From an uncultured Prevotella sp. (GTDB lineage Bacteria > Bacteroidota > Bacteroidia > Bacteroidales > Bacteroidaceae): 26,991 nt of DNA. How positions within the stretch are numbered: the stretch's first letter is position 1; each line of letters begins with the position of its first letter. Below are positions 1-7,197 of the stretch, in pieces. The translations under genes and the position numbers were made by a program. The stretch is from positions 1-26,991 of the forward strand of contig CAKQDG010000022.1 of NCBI GenBank assembly GCA_934219025.1, read 5' to 3'. The notes under the pieces are model-generated. The model ran no database searches, was not told the origin of the DNA, and saw only the letters and a program-made list of their open reading frames with translations.

Positions 1-989
1 CATGTCATGCCGAGATGATGCTCCAGTCCCATTTCTGCTGCGTATTCTATTTGCGACGGACTGCCGCCGAATAGCTGGCAGGCTGCTGCGGATGCCATGG
101 CGCAGGCTACTCCAACTTCGCCTTGGCATCCTACGTCGGCTCCTGAGATTGATGCGTTTGTCTTTACGATGTTTCCTACTAAGCCTGCTGTTGCAAGAGC
201 GTGAAGGATCTGCATCTCGTTGAATTCATGTCCTTGGGATATATGATACAATACTGCTGGCAAAACTCCGCAGGCGCCACATGTAGGTGCTGTAACAATA
301 GTTCCGCCAGAGGCATTTTCTTCGCTTACAGCCAATGCGTAAGCATATACTAAACCTCTTGTCTGTAGAGACTGCTTGTAGCCTGTAGCCTTGATAAAAT
401 ATGTTGGAGCCTTCCTTGGCAGGTTAAGTGGTCCGGGAAGTCTGCCCTCATGCTTTAGTCCTCTTTCTACCGACTGTTTCATAGTCTGCCAAACAACGTC
501 GAGGTAGTCCCAAAGGCTGTTGTCTTCGCATAGTTGAACATATTCCCAGTAATTCCTTCCAGTCTTGTTACACCAGTTCATGATGTCTGTCATGGTGTTC
601 ATCTCATAAACCTCTTCTGTATCAAACATATCGGCTATGGCTTTTCCTTCGGAGAGAGCTCCTCCTCCAATACTATACACTGTCCATTCGCTTGTTATTT
701 TCCCATCCGTGCCGTATGCACAGAATTTCATGCCATTGGGATGAAACGGAAGAAATATATCTGGTCGCCATATTATCTTTACTTCAGCCTGTGGTTCGAG
801 AACTTCTTTTATTGCAATGTCTGTCATGTGGCCTTTTCCCGTTGCCGCAAGACTTCCGTATAGTGTTACTTCAAAGTTCTTTGCATCCCGGTTCTTATCA
901 AGGAAAATCTTGGCTGCTTTCTGTGGACCCATTGTATGGCTACTTGATGGGCCTTTGCCGACTTTATATAATTCTTTAAGTGATTTCAT
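1..989 (-). CDS. sdaA: L-serine dehydratase (L-serine ammonia-lyase), partial at window edge
   Basis: This enzyme deaminates L-serine to pyruvate and ammonia using a 4Fe-4S cluster, in the cytoplasm. I translated the minus strand by eye: 329 codons are visible from the ATG and the reading frame is still open at position 1, so the C-terminus lies outside the window. The N-terminus carries GPSSSHTMGP (residues 13-22), the signature of the serine dehydratase beta domain. The alpha domain follows, with APTCGACGVLP (Cys237, Cys240) and GCQGEVGVAC (Cys288, Cys296); some of these cysteines are candidate cluster ligands. Beta and alpha domains sit in one chain, as in single-chain bacterial enzymes. 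It is transcribed divergently from the next gene and has a well-formed promoter at 1015-1045. The family call is firm; only the missing tail is unknown. Confidence 0.93.
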   Translation of the reverse strand, partial: MKSLKELYKVGKGPSSSHTMGPQKAAKIFLDKNRDAKNFEVTLYGSLAATGKGHMTDIAIKEVLEPQAEVKIIWRPDIFLPFHPNGMKFCAYGTDGKITSEWTVYSIGGGALSEGKAIADMFDTEEVYEMNTMTDIMNWCNKTGRNYWEYVQLCEDNSLWDYLDVVWQTMKQSVERGLKHEGRLPGPLNLPRKAPTYFIKATGYKQSLQTRGLVYAYALAVSEENASGGTIVTAPTCGACGVLPAVLYHISQGHEFNEMQILHALATAGLVGNIVKTNASISGADVGCQGEVGVACAMASAAACQLFGGSPSQIEYAAEMGLEHHLGMT

Positions 990-1014
990 TAAAGTAATTT
1001 TTTTTATACCGTTG

Positions 1015-1045
1015 CAAATTTAACCCAAAATGAGTGTATATCAAA
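1015..1045 (-). promoter_or_regulatory. sdaA promoter (Bacteroidetes type)
   Basis: Read on the minus strand, TTTG (1045-1042) is followed by a 19-base spacer and TAAATTTG (1022-1015), matching the Bacteroidetes -33/-7 pattern TTTG and TAnnTTTG. The start codon of sdaA lies 25 bases further on, which leaves room for a short leader. Assigned by pattern only. Confidence 0.7.
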
Positions 1046-1199
1046 ATATAGTGTGTGTTTATTTGCATGATGGAATAAATATGCCACATATTTTGAATTT
1101 TATTCTTTACTGTTTCTCTGTGGTCTTTATTAGCACTATATTGTTGCTTTTAATGTTGAAAAAAAAGGATTTTGATATAGAGAAATAAATTTATTTGTT

Positions 1200-1207
1200 T
1201 ATATTTG
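1200..1207 (+). promoter_or_regulatory. -7 element close to the start of the 1212 gene
   Basis: TATATTTG matches the TAnnTTTG consensus but ends only four bases before the ATG at 1212. No TTTG lies at the usual 19-21 base spacing; the nearest is 25 bases upstream. If it is used, the transcript would be leaderless or would begin inside the annotated start. Confidence 0.4.
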
Positions 1208-1211
1208 CCGC

Positions 1212-1823
1212 ATGATAAGTTACAATGCGTTGTCGAGAATGTGTATATGGCTGAGCCGTATTGGATGCTGCCGTGGCTTTGGAGTGCAGTCGCCATGGGC
1301 ATATAGCTTTGTACGCTATGTAATTAATGAGCATTATCCGTATTACGCATACAGTACTTTGGGTGGTATTTTTCGTAGTATGACTGTTTCAGAACGGAAG
1401 ATGGGCGAATTCTATCTTAGGCTTGCCAATTATGTTCAGCCTTCTGAGGTGTTTTTATTGTTTCCGTCAGACGATAGCTTTGGTGATATGCGCAGAAAAT
1501 ATCTTGCTTATGGATGTCGCAGGTGCGTATTCACAGAATTGAAAAAAGATGAACTTCCGTTCAGAAAAGGAACTTGCAGTCCGGCAATTCTGTGCTGTTC
1601 TTCTTCTCTTGTATCTTTGGATATGTTGGAGAAAACAGTGAAAGAGGGAGAAAAGGGAGATATAATCATTGTTGAAGACATAAAAAAGAATGGCGTGTCG
1701 AGGCAGATGTGGAAAGAACTGACGACGAGGCTTGACGGTGTGCTTATGTTCGACTTGTTCTATTGTGGCATTATTTATATTGATGCAGACAGGTACAAGC
1801 AGCATTTCAAGATAAATTTCTGA
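1212..1823 (+). CDS. Conserved Bacteroidales hypothetical protein, possibly methyltransferase-like
   Basis: 203 residues, no signal peptide and no clear membrane segment. The N-terminus has a GFGVQSPWAYSFV motif, which resembles the G-x-G-x-x-SP-x-x-(Y/F) start seen in some Bacteroidetes class I SAM-dependent methyltransferases. I see no glycine-rich SAM-binding motif afterwards, so if it is a methyltransferase fold it has probably lost that activity. The C-terminus (FDLFYCGIIYIDADRYKQ) is strongly patterned, like a conserved terminal strand. It lies 73 bases upstream of the cobalamin adenosyltransferase gene on the same strand and probably shares a transcript with it. From memory of Bacteroidales genomes this protein commonly sits beside that gene; the reason is unknown. 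The real function is not known. Confidence 0.75.
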   Translation: MISYNALSRMCIWLSRIGCCRGFGVQSPWAYSFVRYVINEHYPYYAYSTLGGIFRSMTVSERKMGEFYLRLANYVQPSEVFLLFPSDDSFGDMRRKYLAYGCRRCVFTELKKDELPFRKGTCSPAILCCSSSLVSLDMLEKTVKEGEKGDIIIVEDIKKNGVSRQMWKELTTRLDGVLMFDLFYCGIIYIDADRYKQHFKINF

Positions 1824-1896
1824 TTGCTGCGACGCAAGTAAAAGTAACTGCTTAGCGGCAGATGATTTGAATGTTTAACTTTAAAATATCAAGACT

Positions 1897-2274
1897 ATGG
1901 CAATAACAAAAGTTTATACAAAGACTGGCGACAAGGGAATGACCAGTTTGATTGGTGGCGTGAGGGTTCCGAAAACTCATCCCCGTATTGAGGCTTATGG
2001 AACAATCGACGAACTGAGTTCGCAGCTCGGACTGTTGGCTTCGTTTATGAAAGACGGTGACGACAAAAACCTTATAGTGAGGATACAGCGCAACTTGTTT
2101 ACTATAAGCTCCTACCTTGCCACCGACAAGGCACAGACGGAGCTTGCACCGTCGTTTACGCTTAATGCCGAGGAAGTGAAGATTCTTGAAGGCGAGATTG
2201 ATCATTTGCTTGGCAGCTTGAATTGGCTTCTAAGCTTGAAGATGCGCCATGGCCTGCAACGAAGGACGAGTTGA
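1897..2274 (+). pseudogene. cobO: PduO-type cob(I)alamin adenosyltransferase, C-terminal part deleted
   Basis: The intact enzyme transfers adenosyl from ATP to cob(I)alamin to make coenzyme B12. The first ~105 residues are typical: YTKTGDKG (P-loop-like ATP site), GGVRVPK and EAYGTIDELSSQLG are all present, and the helices continue to EGEIDHLL. The family is usually about 185-190 residues, and its C-terminal half holds a conserved LPGG segment and an arginine-rich CRRAER-type helix. Both are missing. After about residue 105 the reading frame runs out of frame into the neighbouring DUF2795 gene and stops after roughly 20 unrelated residues. The junction is near 2210/2211. I infer that a deletion removed about 75-80 codons together with the start of the next gene, and that the product is inactive. 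An assembly error at this point is the main alternative. Confidence 0.8.
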
Positions 2275-2426
2275 TTGATTATGCTACTCGTTCTGGGGCG
2301 CCGCTTGAAGTTCTTGAGAACTTGCAGGAGATTGAAGATGAAGGCGATGTTTACGAGAGTATCGAAGATATCTGGCCTGATTATCCTACTAAGGAAGATT
2401 TCCTCTTCAACGAGGACGAGTATTGA
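2202..2426 (+). pseudogene. DUF2795 family small acidic protein, start codon lost
   Basis: The frame encodes WQLELASKLEDAPWPATK followed by ELIDYATRSGAPLEVLENLQ and a strongly acidic tail ending FLFNEDEY, a recognisable DUF2795-type protein of about 70-75 residues with unknown function. In relatives the protein begins a few residues before this Trp with a Met. Here those codons are gone, an in-frame TGA lies at 2199-2201, and no in-frame ATG remains. The only plausible start is the TTG at 2223, without an obvious ribosome site. I interpret this as the downstream half of the same deletion that truncated the adenosyltransferase gene. The rest of the frame is intact, so the event looks recent or artefactual. 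Confidence 0.75.
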
Positions 2427-2465
2427 TTGCTCTTTGTTGAGCCTTTAAGACTCAAGATATTGAAT

Positions 2466-2513
2466 ATAGGCGGCATAGACAATATTCTTTATTGTCTGTG
2501 CCGCCTATCCTGT
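2466..2513. terminator. Strong hairpin terminator
   Basis: An 18-base stem (2466-2483 with 2491-2508, a single G-U pair, core GGCGGCATAGACAAT) encloses a 7-base loop and is followed by a short T-rich stretch. It separates the truncated DUF2795 gene from the convergent pectate lyase gene and could serve both directions. Confidence 0.8.
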
Positions 2514-2544
2514 TTATTTAAATGAGTTGTCGGAATAAGGGGGA

Positions 2545-4605
2545 TTATTCCTTGCCTTTCATTTTCATGCCAAGCATATTATAATAAGCATTGCCGTGGC
2601 GAATCAATAAACCATGACGGGTAATGATTTTGCAGGGCGAGTGATGCTCGGATACAGACGGATTGCTTATGGCGGTAGATACATCTTTGCGCTCATAAGG
2701 TCCGAGGTCGCGCGAACTGCCTGTAATGGTGCGCTTCAGGAAGGGGAAATCAGTCAGTAGCGACTCCGGGATGTCGTGTTCCGCCGAACCGGCATCAATC
2801 ATTTTGCTGTCAGAAGCCAAACGCCCGAAGCGACGGGGCAAAGAGCCGTCGATGCTGCGTGGCATGAGAGCATCCTCCTCGTCAAGCGATACGAAGTCGT
2901 CTTTTGTAGCTCCCGTAACTAGATGATTAGTCCATCCGTTCTTTGAGGGAGTGAAGTTGAGAGCATTATAATCGTCTGCGCCAACGCATATTTCTTGTCT
3001 TCCAAGACAAATGTTGTTATAGAAAGCCGTGTTTTGTTCAGAGCCGCCCGACTCAAACATGAAGTCATATCCGTTGTCGAAAGCCAGACAGCCGATGATT
3101 ACGTGTCCGTCCTTGTGGCTGTTGCAGTCGAATCCCTTCACGCTGCCCGACTTGTTGCAGCCGAAGGCAATGCAGTTGTAGGCATAATGAATCCCTTTAG
3201 ACGAACCGCCCGAGCCGTTGCCTCCGAGTTTTATGCCATTGCCGTTGCCCGAGAAAGAAGCCGTGCCGTCAAGATATTCCTTAACCCAAGTGTGGTCTTC
3301 TGCTTTACCGCTTTCCCATGCCCAACATTCGGCGAGAACCACGCTGTAGTCGGTTTCATACAAGTCCCAGGCATCGTCAGAGTTTCTCCATGCTCGGCAT
3401 CGAATAAAGCGGTTGCCCTTTCCGTTGTGCATCTTGCAGGCAAAGCCGTCGGCATCCGAGCCGTAGTTCATGTCGAAGTCGCAGTTGTGGTGAGAGTCGC
3501 AGTCCACGATGTCGTTGTATGCGCAAAACTCTCCGTTGTTGCTCGACCCGTGTCCTGATGCCGAGAAGTCGTGGCCGAACCCGAGTTGCAGTCCCGTGTC
3601 GAGGTTATATGAAAACTCGCAACGCTCAATTCTATTGTGCGACCCCTCAAGTTTAATGCCGTTGTCGGCAGCATGCGTGATGTGCAGACCGAAGATATAG
3701 TGGTAGTTCCCGGTCAGGAGAATGCCTCGGTCGCCAACCTTCGACTTGTCTCGGTGGCAATCGAGAAGCTGCTGCTCGAAGTCGAACACCGGCTTTTCGT
3801 CCTCGTACGGGCGTATAACGATGGGGTGCTCAGCAGTGCCGTTCTTCGTCATGCGCACAGTCAGTTTGCCGTCCGTTCCATAGTGATTGATTTTATAAGT
3901 TCCGCCCCGACAAACGATATGGTCTCCGGCTTCCGCCTTTGCGTAAGCCACGGCGATGTTGTACCATGGAGCATTGAAAGAGCCGTCGCCCGTTGTGTCG
4001 TTGCCGTCGGGAGATATAAAATAGGTGTGTATAGCCTCAGGAAAAGGTTTTGTCGGAATAGGCACACCTGTTGTAATGTATGTAGGGTCGTCGGGATCAA
4101 CCACGGGTCCGCCGGGCTCTTCGCCAGAGGAAAGCGTTATGGAGAAGTCGTCTATGAAAACGTTGGACGAAGAACATGCAATGCGGATTCTCACGTTGTC
4201 CACATTCTCCAGTCCGGTCTTCTTGCTGTAGGCAGAAAAAGCCGACGAACTGCTTTTTATCGTAAATGTTTCAAGCTCAGTCCATGTTTTTCCGTCGTCA
4301 GTGGTATAAGATATAGTAACCGGTTTGTTGCTTCCGCCGGAGCGGTAGTAGAATCCCACCTTTGCCGGCTTGTCGAAAGCCGGTGATACGATGTATCCGG
4401 CATTTGCGTTGAATTTCACGGCAGTTGTGCCGTTTGAAGTGTTTCCCACTACTTTCGACATCTCCCAAATGCCGGTTGGCAGAGAAACGTTGCCGTTGTA
4501 GGCCGTGCCGTTTGTCAGCGTGTTGAAGTCCTCTTTTATCGTCTCGTTGGCAGAAGCCATGCAGACAGAAAACAGGAACGAGATGAAAATAATCAGTTTT
4601 TTCAT
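2545..4605 (-). CDS. Secreted pectate lyase, polysaccharide lyase family 9
   Basis: 686 residues from the ATG at 4605; a longer frame exists, but only this start gives a signal peptide (MKKLIIFISFLFSVCMASA). Residues ~20-160 form a beta-sandwich, CBM-like domain ending in FIDDFSI; a Pro/Asp/Gly-rich linker (~160-180) leads to a right-handed beta-helix (~195-640). The catalytic set known from Dickeya Pel9A maps one to one: calcium ligands Asp386, Asp410, Asp411 and Asp414 have the same spacing as Asp209/233/234/237, and Lys459 in NGIKLGG fits the catalytic base Lys273, with a short insertion between. It should cut polygalacturonan by beta-elimination outside the cytoplasm. The C-terminus (AYYNMLGMKMKGKE) resembles the first half of a Prevotella-type sorting tail but lacks the usual final GIYI-NGKK strand, so the export route is uncertain. 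A 20-base palindrome lies upstream. Confidence 0.93.
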   Translation of the reverse strand: MKKLIIFISFLFSVCMASANETIKEDFNTLTNGTAYNGNVSLPTGIWEMSKVVGNTSNGTTAVKFNANAGYIVSPAFDKPAKVGFYYRSGGSNKPVTISYTTDDGKTWTELETFTIKSSSSAFSAYSKKTGLENVDNVRIRIACSSSNVFIDDFSITLSSGEEPGGPVVDPDDPTYITTGVPIPTKPFPEAIHTYFISPDGNDTTGDGSFNAPWYNIAVAYAKAEAGDHIVCRGGTYKINHYGTDGKLTVRMTKNGTAEHPIVIRPYEDEKPVFDFEQQLLDCHRDKSKVGDRGILLTGNYHYIFGLHITHAADNGIKLEGSHNRIERCEFSYNLDTGLQLGFGHDFSASGHGSSNNGEFCAYNDIVDCDSHHNCDFDMNYGSDADGFACKMHNGKGNRFIRCRAWRNSDDAWDLYETDYSVVLAECWAWESGKAEDHTWVKEYLDGTASFSGNGNGIKLGGNGSGGSSKGIHYAYNCIAFGCNKSGSVKGFDCNSHKDGHVIIGCLAFDNGYDFMFESGGSEQNTAFYNNICLGRQEICVGADDYNALNFTPSKNGWTNHLVTGATKDDFVSLDEEDALMPRSIDGSLPRRFGRLASDSKMIDAGSAEHDIPESLLTDFPFLKRTITGSSRDLGPYERKDVSTAISNPSVSEHHSPCKIITRHGLLIRHGNAYYNMLGMKMKGKE

Positions 4606-4639
4606 TTTGGATAATTGTAGTTTGTTATTAGATTTGTAT

Positions 4640-4659
4640 ATATGCTTTGCAAAGCATAT
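4640..4659. promoter_or_regulatory. Perfect 20-bp palindrome upstream of the pectate lyase
   Basis: ATATGCTTTGCAAAGCATAT is its own reverse complement. It lies 35 bases before the pectate lyase ATG and its left half, read on the minus strand, overlaps a TATGCTTTG stretch loosely like a -7 element. This is a plausible operator for a dimeric regulator; a hairpin in the leader is the alternative. Confidence 0.5.
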
Positions 4660-4712
4660 TGATAATTTAATATCAGAGATGCCGGCGCCTATTTCCCTTT
4701 TTTTTGTAATCA

Positions 4713-5489
4713 TCAGTCGGGAACCCTCACCACGTCTACCACATGACTGCCCGCCCCGATCAGGTCGGGTCGTTCGGATATAGTTTTCTGGTATTCAATG
4801 AAATGACAGAACGTTTCTTGGCTCATTCTGTTGAGCCTTGTGCGCATATAGTCGGCAGCGCCGTCGGGCGAGAAAATCGTTACTCGCTCCAGTTCTGCCA
4901 TCCTGTCAAGGCGGTTGATGTCGTCGGTGCGCACATAGTCGTATAGCTCGTCGGCAGATGCCTGAATATGAAAGTTCTTGTCCACCGCTCCCCGTTCGAG
5001 CAGTCCGTCGATACGATCCTCGTCGAAGCAATACGAGAGGATGCTGTATTCGTTCATTAGATAAGCCACGAAAATCAGTCCGCCGGGTTTAGTGATGCGT
5101 TTCGCCTCGTTCAGCGCCTTGAGCTTTTCTTCATCGCCTATAAGATGATAAAGCGGCCCGAGCAAGAGAGTGATGTCAGCCATGTCGCTGTCAAGAAACG
5201 GCATATTCCTGGCATCGCCCTGCACCACATCCGCCGTAGGCTCGCGTTTGAGAAACACCTCAATGTTTCGCCTTACCAGTTCCACAGCCTTCACCCTGTA
5301 GCCCTGGGCCATCAGTGCCGATGTGTATCTGCCAGTTCCGGCTCCGATGTCGAGCAGAAAAGAGTCGGGTTGCAGAAAGCGGTGGAGGTGGTGCATCGTG
5401 GTTTCAAATTCCACAATGCCGTGTCTGCGCAGCAGGCGCAGGTCTTCAGGGTGTTTGTTGTAATGCTTTTCTATGTTTGATAGTGCCAT
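4713..5489 (-). CDS. Class I SAM-dependent methyltransferase
   Basis: 258 residues, cytoplasmic. Motif I is LLDIGAGTG (residues 45-53), followed by an acidic residue at the end of strand 2 (KAVEL), motif II-like VQGDARNMPF, a DITLLLGPLYHL segment, and KPGGLIFVAY after it. This is the Methyltransf_11/25 type of small-molecule methyltransferase; the substrate cannot be read from the sequence. The C-terminal third (DINRLDRMAELERVTIF onward) looks like a substrate lid. The ATG fits a promoter at 5530-5560 with a leader of about 35-40 bases. The gene is followed by the pectate lyase on the same strand after 107 bases, but that spacing and the palindrome argue for separate control. Confidence 0.9.
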   Translation of the reverse strand: MALSNIEKHYNKHPEDLRLLRRHGIVEFETTMHHLHRFLQPDSFLLDIGAGTGRYTSALMAQGYRVKAVELVRRNIEVFLKREPTADVVQGDARNMPFLDSDMADITLLLGPLYHLIGDEEKLKALNEAKRITKPGGLIFVAYLMNEYSILSYCFDEDRIDGLLERGAVDKNFHIQASADELYDYVRTDDINRLDRMAELERVTIFSPDGAADYMRTRLNRMSQETFCHFIEYQKTISERPDLIGAGSHVVDVVRVPD

Positions 5490-5529
5490 AATGCCAAACC
5501 TGATAATGCGGAGCGTTATTGTTTTTCTG

Positions 5530-5560
5530 CAAATGTATACAAAATTGTGCGTAATTCAAA
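5530..5560 (-). promoter_or_regulatory. Promoter of the methyltransferase gene
   Basis: On the minus strand TTTG (5560-5557), 19 bases, then TACATTTG (5537-5530): a full match to the Bacteroidetes -33/-7 pattern at the expected distance from the ATG at 5489. Confidence 0.7.
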
Positions 5561-5623
5561 GCGTTGGGACGACTAATTGTTGAAATATCCACGTGTTTCT
5601 TTACTAATTTAATGAAAAATGCG

Positions 5624-5631
5624 TAATTTTG
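5624..5631 (+). promoter_or_regulatory. -7 element of the CD225-DUF2752-TM2 cluster
   Basis: TAATTTTG matches TAnnTTTG exactly and lies 35 bases before the first gene of the cluster. The -33 element is weak (TTTA near 5600-5603). Confidence 0.5.
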
Positions 5632-5666
5632 CATTCATTATTAACCTATAAAAACTCAGATAAATT

Positions 5667-5948
5667 ATGGAAGAGACATTCTCTACCCCAAATCAGCAAA
5701 TGCCAAAGCCCGACAACAATATGGTGATGGCAATCCTGTGTACAATCTGCTGCTGTCTGCCTCTGGGCATCGTTGGCATAGTGAAGGCATCAAAAGTGAA
5801 CAGCTTCTATATTGCCGGCATGTATGCAGAAGCGGTAAAGGCAGCCGACGATGCAAAGAAATGGAGCCTTATCGGTATCATCGCTGGTGCTGTGATAAAC
5901 GCCATCTATTTAATTTGCTATATCGTAGCAGGTGCGAGCGCATTGTAA
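5667..5948 (+). CDS. CD225/dispanin-like small membrane protein
   Basis: 93 residues with a hydrophilic N-terminus (~18 residues, Pro/Gln-rich) and two membrane helices, about 19-44 and 66-91. The first contains a cysteine cluster (CTICCCLPLGIVGIVKA), and the loop AGMYAEAVKAADDAKKWS joins them. This is the layout of the CD225/dispanin family, which includes eukaryotic interferon-induced membrane proteins; bacterial members have no settled function. It is the first gene of a three-gene cluster, and its end overlaps or nearly touches the DUF2752 gene. Confidence 0.85.
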   Translation: MEETFSTPNQQMPKPDNNMVMAILCTICCCLPLGIVGIVKASKVNSFYIAGMYAEAVKAADDAKKWSLIGIIAGAVINAIYLICYIVAGASAL

Positions 5949-6312
5949 CAGATATACAGGGCTGATGCTCTTGGTGCTTGTGGGGCTGTTGCTTTATTTC
6001 TTCAGTCCCACAGACTATCGCCTCTGGCCCAAATGCCCGTTTCGGCTCATTACGGGGCTGAACTGTCCGGCATGCGGCATACAGAGATTTCTGCATGCCT
6101 TTTCCCACGGCCGGGTGAGGGAAGCCGTGGGCTACAACTACTATCTCGTGTATGCACTGCCCTACACCCTTTGCGTGCTGACGGCATACTTTCTGCCCCA
6201 GTCGCATCTGAAGGAACGCCTCACCGGGATTTTCGAGGGAAAAGTTGCCGTAGGCATATACGTCGTTTCGTTTTGCGTATGGTTCGTCGTGCGAAATGTC
6301 TGCGGGCTGTGA
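5932..6312 (+). CDS. DUF2752 membrane protein
   Basis: 126 residues from the GTG at 5932, or 115 from the ATG at 5965. The GTG start overlaps the previous gene by 17 bases and supplies a few polar residues before the first membrane helix; the ATG start would begin inside the helix. I prefer the GTG but not strongly. The family signature is clear: CPFRLITGLNCPACGIQRFL with conserved cysteines (35, 45, 48) and a following H-G (residues 59-60), then two more hydrophobic segments. Function is unknown; the Cys-x-x-Cys suggests metal or redox binding at the membrane, which is inference. Confidence 0.83.
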   Translation: MRAHCNRYTGLMLLVLVGLLLYFFSPTDYRLWPKCPFRLITGLNCPACGIQRFLHAFSHGRVREAVGYNYYLVYALPYTLCVLTAYFLPQSHLKERLTGIFEGKVAVGIYVVSFCVWFVVRNVCGL

Positions 6313-6351
6313 ATGTAGGGCGTGTGAAACAATATAAAATACTGAATAAAT

Positions 6352-6687
6352 ATGGAACAAAATCAAGCAAGCCAGTATGTTGCACTGTATGGCGGACGTT
6401 TTCCGGCATACACACTCAACAATCTGTACAGTCAGTTGGAGCGTATGAACACAGCCGAGGCTTCTATTTGCATGGCACAGACAAAAGACCCCATCATGGT
6501 GCTCCTCATATCAATATTTGTGGGTTCGTTCGGCATAGACCGCCTGTATGTCGGTGATACCGTGCTCGGAATCCTGAAGCTTATAACCTGTGGCGGCCTT
6601 GGCATATGGACCGTTATCGACTGGTTTCTGATTATGGGAGTAACAAAAGACAAGAATTACGCCACATTCAGCAGAGTGTGCGGTTAA
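6352..6687 (+). CDS. TM2 domain protein
   Basis: 111 residues. The N-terminal ~45 residues are soluble and patterned (YGGRFPAYTLNNLYSQLERM), followed by a TM2 domain: a first helix (~48-60), the family motif GIDRLYVGD (61-69), and a second helix through LGIWTVIDWFLIMG. It begins 39 bases after the DUF2752 gene and is very likely in the same operon. TM2 proteins are small membrane proteins of unclear role in bacteria. The TM2, DUF2752 and CD225 families all occur as small inner-membrane proteins and seem to travel together here. Confidence 0.87.
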   Translation: MEQNQASQYVALYGGRFPAYTLNNLYSQLERMNTAEASICMAQTKDPIMVLLISIFVGSFGIDRLYVGDTVLGILKLITCGGLGIWTVIDWFLIMGVTKDKNYATFSRVCG

Positions 6688-6710
6688 AGGGCAAGTTGTA
6701 TTCTTGTCAG

Positions 6711-6741
6711 TCCCCTTTGCCCGTTCTTGTGGTAAAGGGGA
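6711..6741 (+). terminator. Hairpin downstream of the TM2 gene
   Basis: TCCCCTTTGCC (6711-6721) pairs with GGTAAAGGGGA (6731-6741) with one mismatch, 24 bases after the TM2 stop codon. There is no T-tract, so termination is only likely. Confidence 0.4.
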
Positions 6742-6774
6742 TATATAAATCAGGAACTTGGGTGAAATATATAG

Positions 6775-6925
6775 CAATATATGGAGTGATGATATTTATT
6801 ATGTGAAGAAATCCTCTTGCCAACTTTTTTAGACGAAAACCCATAAAACCCCCGAACCAAGTAAAACCCTCGTTCCTTGGGTTAGCCATTGTATTGTCAT
6901 ATTTCCTTACGAGAACAAGTTCTCG
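6775..6925 (-). repeat. Dispersed repeat R1, copy A
   Basis: Read on the minus strand this holds, in order, a GAGAACTTGTTCTC hairpin, an ~80-base conserved block, GTTTTCGTCTAAAA, a variable spacer and a tail like ATAATAAATATCATCACTCC. Roughly 99 bases (hairpin to CTAAAA) match copy C at about 85% by eye; the tail is shared with copies B and C. Confidence 0.75.
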
Positions 6926-6979
6926 ACAGAAATATGTCAATCCAACGTCAATGCCTTTGGCATTTTTACTTGGTTCGGG
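6851..6979. repeat. Nested long palindrome
   Basis: Outer arms CCCGAACCAAGTAAAA (6851-6866) and TTTTACTTGGTTCGGG (6964-6979) are perfect inverted repeats. Inside, ATTGTCATATTTC (6894-6906) pairs with a nearly complementary segment around 6930-6942, and CGAGAAC/GTTCTCG (6910-6925) makes the central hairpin. The whole could fold as a branched or cruciform structure. Confidence 0.7.
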
Positions 6980-7123
6980 CGATAAAAAAAAACAAAGTGC
7001 AACCTATTTAACAACCTGTAAGACAGAGTATCATTAAGATATGTCTATCTTGCAAAAAGAAAAGATATTAGTATTACTCTCACTCTGTTTTTTTATTGTT
7101 TGTTACAAAGTATGGTTCCCTTT

Positions 7124-7197
7124 GTTTTATATGTTTTCGTCTAAAACGTACAAGAAGAGAACTTCTGATAATATATATTATCACTCAAAAAATCCGG
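7124..7197 (+). repeat. Dispersed repeat R1, copy B (end segment only)
   Basis: Contains GTTTTCGTCTAAAA and, after a spacer, a tail with the perfect palindrome GATAATATATATTATC (7167-7182) then ACTCAAAAAATCCGG. It is inverted relative to copy A: 21 of 23 bases at 6827-6849 match 7124-7146 as a reverse complement. The two may bound a 320-base element. Confidence 0.65.

Noticed and set aside
3637..4386. 249-residue open frame antisense to the pectate lyase
   Set aside because: It is the shadow of a well-supported lyase gene, with no recognisable domain or signal.
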